64,000 nucleotides of DNA from Terebella lapidaria (lineage: Eukaryota > Annelida > Polychaeta > Terebellida > Terebellidae): NCBI GenBank assembly GCA_949152475.1, contig OX424558.1:30266651-30330650 (forward strand), read 5' to 3'. Position numbers and translations under genes: made by a program. Below, in pieces: positions 45,785-55,529 of the stretch. Under the pieces are notes generated by a model. The model was not told where the DNA came from, did not search any database, and worked only from the letters and a program-made list of their open reading frames with translations. The number at the start of each line of letters is the position of its first letter. The first letter of the stretch is position 1.

Positions 45785-46190
45785 GTAGCTTTTCGACTTC
45801 TTGGGATTTTTACTTTTCGTTTAGTTCGAAATTTCGTTTTTTTTTTTTAACTTTTCATTTTTTCGACTTTTTGAGTGCTGCAATCATATTTGTATATGGG
45901 ACTACATGTACATATTCAATGATAAAATACAATGCTCCATCCTCCTATTGGTATGTGTGCAATGCCCCCCCCCCCCCTCAACACACACTTTATTCCAAGA
46001 AAATGTGATAGCTTTCAAAAGAATACCTTATCATTAGGAAATGTCAGGAGTCAAAAATTCGAAAAGTGGAAAAAAGTCAAGTAAAAAAATGGAAAATTTG
46101 AAGAAAAAAATCCGTCAAGTCAAAAAGTCGAAAAAACGCTGTGAAAATTCGAAAAAATCGAAAATTCAAATAATCAAAAATTAGCCCAAT
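45785..46190. repeat. Degenerate TCGAAAA / TTTTCGA arrays
   Basis: The left part has CTTTTCGACTT-like words and the right part AAAAGTCGAAAA-like words, so the block is roughly inverted. Similar arrays lie at 48841-48875, 49860-50125 and 52757-52865, always beside the Helentron-like elements. Confidence 0.6.
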
Positions 46191-48840
46191 GGGCTAGTAA
46201 GGTTACCGGAGAAATATACAGAGTTAAGCCGAGAAAGTTGAAAGTCAAATTCAAGGTGACCACTGAAATCGCCATATCTCTAACCGTGAAAATGGGATCA
46301 AAGGTTAAATTCTAGATCACCAAACTATTCAGCATACATCATTTCCTATATGTTCACTATGGACCCCTAAGCTGTAAATTTGATAATAAGCGAGATATAA
46401 GCCATTTTGTAATCTGACTTTTGAAAATAAAATGACTGACCTTGAAATTTAGGTCAAAGGTCAAATTCAATATCATTAAAATATTCAGAATATATCATTT
46501 CCTATATGTTCACAATTGATTCCTACGCTGTAAAGTCGATAATAAGCAAGATATTAGCCATTTTGTCCTGTTGACCTTGAAAATGAGGTCGAAGGTCAAA
46601 TTCAAGGTCATGAGAATTTTCAGCATATATCATTTCCTATATGTTCACAATTAATTGCTAAGCTGTAAAGTCGCTAATAAGCAAGATATTGGCCATTTTG
46701 TCCTGGGACCTTGAAAATAGGTCAAAGGTCAAATTCAAGGTCACGAGCATTTTCAGCATATATCATTTCCTATATGTTCACAATTGATTCCTAAGCTGTA
46801 AAGTCGCTAATAAGCAAGATATTGGCCATTTTGTCCTGTGACCTTGAAAATAGGTCAAAGGTCAAATTCAAGGTCACGAGCATTTTCAGCATATATCATT
46901 TCCTATATGTTCACAATTGATTCCTAAGCTGTAATGTCGATAATAAGCGAGATATCAGCAATTATGTCCTGTGACCTTGGAAATGAGGTCAATGGTCAAA
47001 TTCAAGGTCATGAGAATATTCTGCGTATATCATTTCCTATATGTTCACAATTGATTCCTAAGCTGTAAAGTCGATAATAAGCGAGATCTTAGCCATTTTG
47101 TCATGTGACCTTCAAAATGAGGTCAAAGGTCAAATTCAAGGTCATGAGAATTTTCAGCATATATCATTTCCTATATGTTCACAATTGATTCCTAAGCTGT
47201 AAAGTCGCTAATAAGCAAGATATTGGCCAATTTGTCCTGTGACCTTGAAAATGAGGTCAAAGGTCAAATTAAAGGTCATGAGAATATTCAGCATATATCA
47301 TTTCCTATATGTTCACAATTGATTCCTAAGCTGTAAAGTCGATAATAAGCGAGATATTAGCCATTTTGTCCTGTGACCTTGAAAATGAGGTCACAGGTCA
47401 AATTCAAGGTCACGAGAATTTTCAGCATATATCATTTCCTATATGTTCACAATCGATTCCTAAGCTGTAAAGCCGCTAATAAGCAAGATATTGGCCATTT
47501 TGTCCTGTGACCTGTAAATGAGGTCAAAGCTCAAATTCAAGGCCACAAGAATATTCAGCATATATCATTTCCTATATGTTCACAATTGATTCCTAAGCTG
47601 TAAAGTCGATAATAAGCGAGATATTAGCAATTTTGTCCTGCGACCTTGGAAATGAGGTCAAAGGTCAAATTCAAGGTCACGAAATTATTCAGCATATATC
47701 ATTTCCTATATGTTCACAATTGATTCCTAAACTGTAAAGTCGATAATAAGCGAGATACTAGCCATTTTGTCATGTGACCTTGAAAATGAGGTCAAAGGTC
47801 AAATTCAAGGTCACAAGAATATTCAGCATATATCATTTCCTATATGTTCACAACTGATTCCTAAGCTGTAAAGTCGATAATAAGTGAGATATTAGCCATT
47901 TTGTCCTGTGACCTTGAAAATGAGGTCAAAAGTCAAATTCAAGGTCACGAGAATATTCAGTATATATCATTTCCTATATGTCCACAATTCATTCCTAGTC
48001 TCTAATTTCAATATTAAGTGAGATATTAGGCTTAATGTGTCCCATTATAAAGCATAGGAGAATTTAACATGGGAAAGTCCCATTTGGGCTGAGTTTGGGC
48101 CCAAAATGGGCCAGTTCGAGCGATTCAAGGGCAACGAAATTTATACATGTCACAGGGGTACATAGCAGGAGTGTCATGCATCAATAAGAAAAAAAGTTAC
48201 TGAACAGATTTTGAGAAAACGACCGTCGAAGTCCAAAATTGGCCATTTTTCGACGAAAACGGCCGCTCTGACCTTAAAACCAAGGTCAGAGGTCAAATTC
48301 AAGGTCACGACAATATTCAGCATATATCATTTCCTATATGTCCACAATTGATTCCTAGTCTCTAATCTCAATATTAAGTGATATATTAGGCTTTAATGTG
48401 TACCATTATAAAGCATAGGATAATTTAACATGGGAAAGTCCCATTTGGGCCGAGTTTGGGCCAAAATGGCCCACTTCGAGCGATTCAAGCGCAACGAAAT
48501 TTATAGACATCATAGAAGTACATATGAGGAGTCTTATGTATCAAAGAGAAAAAAAGTTACTGAACAGATTTTGAGAAAATGGCCGCCAAAGTCCAAAATC
48601 AGGCCTTTTTCGTCGAAAACGGCCGCCATTTTGAAGAAAAAGCGAAAATCAAAAAACTAAAAAATACCTCCTTCTTGAATTATTTTTAAGTATTTTTCTG
48701 CGAAATTTCAGAAAAATTCGCCCGTAAACAAAAAAGATAAAAATGTGGACGACGACGACGACGGACGACGACGACGGACGACGGACGACGGACGCAACGC
48801 CATGCCAATAGGTTATCGGACCATAGGTCCGGTAACCTAA
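46191..48840. mobile_element. 2.65-kb Helentron-like element with long tandem core
   Basis: It starts TTAGCCCAATGGGCTA then AGGTTACCGG. It ends with (GACGACG)n, GACGCAACGCCATGCC, and the hairpin AGGTTATCGGACC-ATA-GGTCCGGTAACCT. The core is the 133-bp array, then two units of about 310 bp (48000-48640) with GGGAAAGTCCCATTTGGGC. It is complete by comparison with 50126-52755. Confidence 0.8.
46440..48000. repeat. 133-bp tandem array with DR1 and CAAGGTCA sites, about 12 units
   Basis: The unit contains TGACCTTGAA, AGGTCAAAGGTCA, TTCAAGGTCA, CATATATCATTTCCTATATG, TTCACAATTGATTCCTAAGC, and AAGTCGATAATAAGC. Starts of TTCAAGGTCA at 46601, 46734, 46868, 47001 and 47135 give the period. Homogeneity is high, so the array is young or being homogenised. 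Confidence 0.95.
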
Positions 48841-48879
48841 AATTCGAAAAGTACGGAAAAGTACGGAAAAGTACGGGTA

Positions 48880-49462
48880 CGGTGGCTTCTATCTGCCAAA
48901 ATTTTGAGTTTTGTTCCGGAGCAAAGATTCAAGAAAGAAGTTAAAAATAGAGTCTAAAACATTTTCGATGCATCTAAAATATTTTTCAATGCGCCTAAAA
49001 CCATTTCCAATGCGTCTGAAAGATTTCCGACGTATGCAAATCGAAAATACTTCATGTTTAAGATGCACCTAATAATTTCCGATGCATAAACATCAGAACT
49101 GTTTCATACGCATCTCTAAGTATTTTCTATGCATCAAAAATGTTTTAGACGCATCTAAAATAGTCTTAGACACGTCGAAAATATTTTTAGAGGCATCGAA
49201 AATATTTTAGATGCATCGAAAATCTTTTAGACGCATTGAGAATAGTTTTAGACGCATCGAGAATATTTTAGATGCATCGAAAATGTTTTAGATGCATCAA
49301 GGATATTTTTAGACGCATTGAAAATGTTTTAGACGCATCCTAAACTATTTTCGATGCGTCTAAAATATTTCCGACGCATCGGAAAGTGCTGTATTTTATA
49401 ATTTCGTCTTGAAGCTTCTGCTCGGGAGCAAAACTCAAAAATTTTGGCAAATAAAAGCCACC
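48880..49462. mobile_element. Second CGGTGGC TIR element with GCATC/GACGC internal array
   Basis: The ends CGGTGGCTTCTATCTGCCAA and the inverted partner resemble those of 44099-44621. The interior (48950-49390) has roughly 20 units of 20-21 bp built from ATGCATC or GACGCATC plus AAAATATTTT-like spacers, again nearly palindromic overall. The target duplication is not clear because the flank is itself repetitive (AAAGTACGG). Confidence 0.7.
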
Positions 49463-50125
49463 ATACGGAAGCGCAATCGTGCCTCTACTTGGCGTGATAA
49501 TTAATATATAGCCGATTTCTTTAACTCGACTTCTTACATAATTTTCGCGACAAATTATTGCATAAGCGATAACTTGATTTATTCAAAGTGTTTATTTATG
49601 AATTTACTTGATATATTGAGGAAAATATCCCGACCTATTGACTTTTATCTCAATATATCGCACTGATATTCTGGACTTGATGTGTTATTTTTTAAACAAG
49701 TCGACATATTTGTCACGATTTGACGTCTAATTTATTGCGCATATATGCGATGTAACGCATTATGTCATATAATTCTTCTCGTGTATTGTGTACGAAATTC
49801 GACAAGACGATAAAATCATCTCGACTATTATGTCAAGTTGTTTTAGTCGATATAAAGAGAAAAGTAAAAAAAAAAACCGGAAAATAAAAATGTCAAAAAA
49901 AACGAAAAGTCGAAAAATCAAAATTGCCAAAAAGTTTTTAGAAACGAAAGGTCAAAAAGTATTGAAAAAAAGCCCGAAAAGTCAAAAAGTCGAAAATTCG
50001 GAACAAAAAGTAAAAAAAAAAATCGAAAAAAACCCCCAAATGTCAAAAAACGTCAAAAAAATCCAGTTAAGAAGTTGAAAAAAGCGAAAATTTGAGAAAA
50101 AAAACAAAAGTCGAAAAATCAAAAA
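49463..50125. repeat. AT-rich spacer, then TCGAAAA degenerate array
   Basis: 49463-49790 shows nothing recognisable. 49860-50125 is a degenerate array of AAAAGTCGAAAA-like words. The lysine-rich open frame through it is an artefact. Confidence 0.6.
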
Positions 50126-50346
50126 TTAGCCCAAGGGCTAAGAAAGGTTACCGGACAATATACATTTTAGATATTAGCCTTTTGTCCGGTGACCTTGAAA
50201 ATAAAGCCACTGATAAATTCAAGGCCATGAAATTTTCTACAAATATATCACTTCTAGTATGTCCACAATAAATTCATAAGCTGTAAAGTAGATAAAAAGT
50301 GAGATATTAGCCATTCTGTGATGTGACCTTGAAAATAATAATAATA

Positions 50347-50398
<52 letters not shown>

Positions 50399-52755
50399 TC
50401 GGTTCTTATATAGCGCTTTATCAACGCTACACACATTTTCAAAGCCCTTCACAGTTTGTAATTTAGTCCTCTGAGAATGGTCACTGCCAGGGTACATGTC
50501 GTTCTCAGAGGGGTCTTTTACATCCCTTTACAACATTTTTTAGAGATGAGACCGCCATTTTACGTGATATCCGAGTCACGGGCACACTGCCAGTTGTGAG
50601 GGCAGGGAGAAAATTCCCCTACAATTACCGCATATGCGGCCCGACGTAGGATCGAACCCACGCCGGCGATAGCTGTTGGTTCAAATTGAGCGACTAAGCG
50701 CTCGCACGTAACCACTCGGCCATCTCGCCATCACTCGGCCATCTCGCCATTATCATTTCCTATATGTTCACAATTGATTCCTAAGCTGTAAAGTCGATAA
50801 AAAGCGAGATATTAACCATTTTGTCATGTGACCTTGAAAATGAGGTCAAAGTTCAAGTTCAAGGTCATGAAAATATTCAGTATATATCATTCCTCTATAT
50901 TCGCAATTGATTCCTAAGCTGTAAAAATGATAATAAGCGACATATTAGCCATTTTGTTCTCTGACCTTGAAAATGAAATCAGAGGTCAAATTCTAGATCA
51001 CCAAAATATTCAGCATACATTGTACATCATTTCCTATATGTTCACTATGGACCCCTAAGCTGTAAATTTTATAATAAACGAGATATAAGCCATTTTGTAT
51101 TCTGACCTTGAAAATAAAATGACTGACCTTGAAATTTAGGTCAAAGGTCAAATCCAAAGGTCACTAGAATATTCAGCATATATCATTTCCTATATGTTCA
51201 CAATTGATTCCTAAGCTGTAAAGTCGCTAATAAGCAAGATATTGGCCATTTTGTCCTGTGACCTTGAAAATGAGGTCAAAGGTCAAATTCAAGGTCACGA
51301 GAATATTCAGCATATATCATTTCCTATATGTTCACAATTGATTCCTAAGCTGTAAAGTCGATAATAAGCGAGATATTAGCAATTTTGTCCTGTGACCTTG
51401 AAAATGAGGTCGAAGGCAAATTCAAGGTCACGAGAATATTCAGCATATATCATTTCCTATATGTTCACAATTGATTCCTAAGCTGTAAAGTCGATAATAA
51501 ACGAGATATTAACCATTTTGTCATGTGACCTTGAAAATGAGGTCAAAGGTCAAATTCAAGGTCACGAGAATATTCAGCATATATCATTTCCTATATGTTC
51601 ACCATTGATTCCTAAGCTGTAAAGTCGATAATACGCGAGATATTAGCCATTTTGTCCCGTGACCTTGAAAATGAGGGCAAAGGTCAAATTCAAGGTCACG
51701 AGAATATTCAGCATATATCATTTCCTATATGTCCACAATTGATTCCTACTCTCTAATCTCAATATTAAGTGAGATATTAGGCTTAATGTGTCCTATTATA
51801 AAGCATAGGAAAATTTAACATGGGAAAGTCACATTTGGGCCGAGGCCCACTTCGAGCGATTCAAGGCCAACAAAATTTATACATTTCACAGGGGTACACA
51901 TGAGGAGTGTTTTTCACCAATAAGAAAAAAAGTTACTGAACAGATTTTGAGAAAACGACCGTCAAAGTCCAAAATTGGTCATTTTTCGACGAAAACGGCC
52001 GCTCTGACCTTGAAACCAAGGTCAGAGGTCAAATTCAAGGTCACGACAATATTCAGCATATATCATTTCCTATATGTCCACAATTGATTCCTAGTCTCTA
52101 ATCTCAAAATTAAGTGAGATATTAAGCTTAATGTGTCCCATTATAAAGCATAGGAGAATTTAACATGGGAAAGTCCCATTTGGGCCGAGTTTGGGCCCAA
52201 AATGGCCCACTTCGAGCGATTCAAGGGCAACGAAATTTATACATGTCACAGGGGTACATATGAGGAGTGTTATGCATCAATAAGAAAAAAAGTTACTGAA
52301 CAGATTTTGAGAAAATGACCATCAAAGTCCAAAATTGGCCATTTTTCGACGAAAACGGCCGCCATTTTGAAAAAAATGCGAAAATAAAAAAACTAAAAAA
52401 AACTTTCCTGGAAATATTTTTAGGTATTTTTGTGCAAAATTTCAGAAATATTCCATCGTAAACTTTAAAGATAAAAATGTGAACGACGGACGACGGACGG
52501 ACGGACGGACGGACGGCCAGGCAGACGGAACGGACTTACGGGCCTTTCCCATGTTAAATTTCCTATCTCGACTGGCCCCTAAAATTGCAAAACTGGCCCC
52601 TAAAATCTAACTTTTGGCCTAAACCATGGTTAGGGGCCGTTTTCAGCTTTTCCCAGACCCCCAACTCCGTTCAGTTAGCCCGGCTGGACGGACGGACGGA
52701 CGACGGACGCAACGCCACGGCAATAGGTTATCGTACCAAAGGTCCGGTAACCTAA
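50126..52755. mobile_element. 2.6-kb Helentron-like element, interrupted by a SINE
   Basis: It starts TTAGCCCAAGGGCTAAG, then AGGTTACCGGACA. It ends GACGCAACGCCACGG, CAATAGGTTATCG and GGTCCGGTAACCTAA. The core has about seven 133-bp units (50750-51740) and the GGGAAAGTCCCATTTGGGC units. Its (ACGG)n tract is split at about 52540-52680 by 150 bp of unrelated sequence containing GGCCCCTAAAAT twice. Confidence 0.8.
50336..50752 (-). mobile_element. tRNA-derived SINE (Ser/Leu-like head) with (ATT)n tail
   Basis: On the minus strand the head GGCGAGATGGCCGAGTGGTT contains an A box, and GTGGGTTCGATCC a B box. The body ends AGCGCTATATAAGAACC before an (ATT)n tail on that strand. The first 18 bp of the head are duplicated at 50730-50750. 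It replaces part of a 133-bp unit of the host element, so insertion came with a small deletion. Confidence 0.8.
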
Positions 52756-53340
52756 AAAAAACGGAATGTCAAAACGTTAAAAAAAAGTTGAAAAATCAAA
52801 GTAAAAAAGTTGAAAAAGGCGAAAATTCGAAGAAACGAAAATTTGAGAAAAAACCCAAAAGTAAAACCAGTGTTGGCCATGACCTTGTACCTATGACAGT
52901 AATTAAAAGGTCAATTACCAAGACAGTTATATATTAAATTATCAACAGGTCCCGTCTCGCATGTCATGTGCCCAAAAATAGCTAAAGTGTTTCCAATTTT
53001 CTGGTGATACCAGTGTGACGTTTGGTATGACTGTTGTTGTGTTTTTGTCTGCCCAAAAACCCTGCTTCCTGGTCGTATAGAATTTCTTAGCTCCCGCTCG
53101 TTGTGATTCGAGAGCCGTCACTGAGAGGTGCTCACTATTTTCGGTGCATCACTCAGTAGCTCACTGACTTGCTCAGGCAAGAATAAACTCAGACGTGAAT
53201 AAATGAAGATTTATCAACATCAAATCAATAACTTACAATGGAATTGTCGGTCACCCACGTGACGTACAGATGAATAGTTCAGACATGAAGCACTGTATGA
53301 TCACATTTGAAAAAAAATAGTGCATGAGGGCACAACTTAC
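52756..53340. other. Degenerate array, then unique sequence, no gene recognised
   Basis: 52757-52865 is TCGAAAA-type array. 52866-53340 is unique-looking and ends at a minus-strand donor (GTAAGTTG, 53333-53340), so it is probably first-intron sequence of the minus-strand transcription unit. Confidence 0.45.
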
Positions 53341-53798
53341 AAGAGTTCTTCGTTCTCTCCGTCGATTGGTTTCTCCAGGTAGTTAGTCGAAATCCCGCTG
53401 ACTCAAAGGCCCTGAAGAAGGAGTTGGCCGCACGGAGGTCGTCGAGTCCCTTGGTCGTGGCGGTGACGATCTCCCCACGGTCGATGTCGCTGTTGCAGTG
53501 CTTCCTGAGCGTACTTGTACTTGTACTTGGGGTAAGGGGGCGCCATAACTCGATGATATGCCCCCTAGACAGAAACCCGGGATCGGGGAAATCCCCTACT
53601 CTTTACGATAAATCCCAAGGGATCTTTTAGGTGCCAGATACCATAGACAGTCTCTGACACCACCCGGCCTTTGTTTTTACCGCCAGTCGGGCTGCTGGCG
53701 CTGAGCGGACTCGAACCCACGACCTGTAGATCATGGGCCGAGCGCTCTGCCACTGCACCATCCCGCCCCCCTGCTTCCTGAGCGGCCGTCCACTCGCC
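53341..53798 (-). other. Putative non-coding first exon (5' leader) of a minus-strand gene, split by a SINE
   Basis: It lies between the TATA box (53799-53806) and a consensus donor CTT/GTAAGTTG at 53340. Outside the SINE it is GC-rich, about 190 bp, and contains no ATG on the minus strand, consistent with a 5' UTR exon. One frame stays open, so a coding reading started further upstream is not fully excluded. The gene it serves is unknown; the exon at 42667-42899 is the nearest same-strand candidate. Confidence 0.45.
53512..53771 (-). mobile_element. 260-bp tRNA-derived SINE with 13-bp target duplication
   Basis: The head on the minus strand is GGGCGGGATGGTGCAGTGGC with an A box, and GTGGGTTCGAGTCC with a perfect B box. 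The tail is an AGTACA-type repeat (GTACTTGTACTTGTACTT on +). TGCTTCCTGAGCG flanks it at 53499-53511 and 53772-53784. It is not a tRNA gene, because a 180-bp unrelated body follows the head and no acceptor stem closes. Confidence 0.9.
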
Positions 53799-53945
53799 TT
53801 TATATAGCCAGGGTGGTTGCGTGCGCATCTTTGTCCGCGAACGGCTCTTCCGCACTCGGTACTACACGGAGAAGGCTGCATTCGCGAACAGTTCTTCCGC
53901 GAGTATTCTTCCGCGAACGGTGCCTCCGCGAACGACTCTTCCGCG
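53799..53945 (-). promoter_or_regulatory. TATA box with upstream array of CCGCGAAC-type motifs
   Basis: TATATAAA on the minus strand lies at 53799-53806. Starting 28 bp upstream, six motifs related to CCGCGAAC (minus GTTCGCGGA) occur at about 53834, 53881, 53896, 53910, 53926 and 53940; the last five are 14-16 bp apart. TTCGCGAA at 53881 fits the TTCnnGAA heat-shock half-site pair, but the others have a 3-bp gap, so a heat-shock promoter is only a possibility. A CACGTG E-box follows at 53948. Confidence 0.6.
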
Positions 53946-53959
53946 ATCACGTGACCGTT

Positions 53960-55529
53960 CCTAACGAACATTTTTGGCGCGCTCTGTTGTATTGGTTTTG
54001 TTACACCAGCAATCTCACAAATTACAGGCAAATCAGAGTATCACTAGCGTTTTTCAAGATATTTGGGAAACAACGTCTATAACAAAAACATAGACTAAAT
54101 ATTGTTTTAACACCAGTATGGATTCAGGTCCAAACGAAGAACTATTCACTCTATAATTAAAATAAGAAATGATTGGGCCGAAGACAATAACACTATCCCC
54201 AGACAAACTACTATGGCTGTACTATTATTAGATAAACTGGAGTACTATGGATTAGGGAGACTCATAAAAGACTGCCTCATCAGTCATTTAACAAATACGA
54301 TTTCAACATAAGCATGGAATAACATCAGTCTGAATTACTTTCTGTCAAATATGGGTGCCTCAGGGCTCAATACTAGGGCGTAGCTTTATTTAAAGTCCAA
54401 ATAAAATCAGGATACTTATTTTTGACGCTTAAGATCTGTTTGTCTAGTGCAACAATTCCTAAAATCAGGTACGTTTCGCTCTACAATGCACTGTTGCATA
54501 GATATCAACGGCAATAAGAAACATTCTGACTCAGCGGGAAAAAAACTCGCCCCCCCCCCCCCCCCCAGGGCCAAGAACACACAACATACCTCTTACACAA
54601 TCCAGGGCAACAAATTTGAAAGTGACGTCCATTTTTGCTCAATGGCGTTCAGTTGTATCGACAAAAATGAAAAAATACAAACTCACTATTCATTTCGTGC
54701 ATTTTTATTATTATTATGAACATTTATAAAGTGCCAGTATCAAATAAAAATGTTCAGAGGCGATGTACAAGGATAAAACCACATTAGATGAAGAAGACAA
54801 AAACTGTGAGACAAGATCTAATAGGAATGAATTAGAAACATTTATATTTTCGGCAAGCTAAGTCCGTCTAGTTCAGAGAGGCTTAGAGACATAATCAGTG
54901 ATAATGAATTAACAAATTACGATACGTTACAAGATACGTTATCAGACAAACTTACACATGTCATTTCAGGCGTGACCTTGAGATTTGGCCTTCAATGTCG
55001 TGTGAGGTAAACCTGAAGGTCACCAAAAGATGCACCATATGCATATATGATTTCCTGTATGTTTATAATGTAACCCTAAGCTGCACAGAGGCCAATGTAT
55101 ACATTCCGTGTTACACGTGACATTGATATTTAGCACTCAAGGTCGTCCAAGGTTACCAATAGATGTGCTATATACGACTTCCTATATGCTCATGATATAA
55201 ACTTTCAAATCAGCCAAATTTAGCATTCTTTTTTGTCACGCAAACTTGAAAGTACATCTCGAGATAGTCGGGAATATATAGGAAATATGCACAGTTCGAC
55301 AACAGATAGTCAGAAAATTGCAGTTGATCGTGCATGAAAACAGTAGATAGAGAATGATCGGCCTGCCTACATTGCCGGTTGCCACAGTATCTAAGCAAAT
55401 ACCAATGACGTCATCTGACTGTGTATTGTATGGAGTTCCTGAAGGGACATTACGACTTACTACTTACCACTAACTACTTACCACTTACTACTTGCATCTA
55501 CTCACCACTATAGGCTACCACATACGACC
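53960..55529. other. Intergenic with SINE 3' fragment, poly-C tract and Helentron-like remnants
   Basis: A poly-C run is at about 54550-54567. 54705-54790 (minus) resembles a truncated SINE 3' end, with CACTTTATAAATG and an (AAT)n tail. 54970-55200 has CAAGGTCA/AGGTCACC words and CTTCCTATATG like the repeats near 31200 and 33950. No gene was recognised. Confidence 0.45.

Noticed and set aside
49788..50078. Lysine-rich 96-residue open frame
   Set aside because: It is a translation of the degenerate TCGAAAA array.
50640..50752. tRNA-Ser/Leu gene on the minus strand
   Set aside because: The tRNA-like part is the head of a SINE with a long body and an (ATT)n tail.
53690..53771. Functional tRNA gene on the minus strand
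   Set aside because: A and B boxes are good, but no acceptor stem closes and a SINE body, tail and target duplication follow.
53627..54031. 134-residue minus-strand open frame across the promoter
   Set aside because: It runs through the motif array, TATA box and SINE, so it is an accidental frame in GC-rich DNA.
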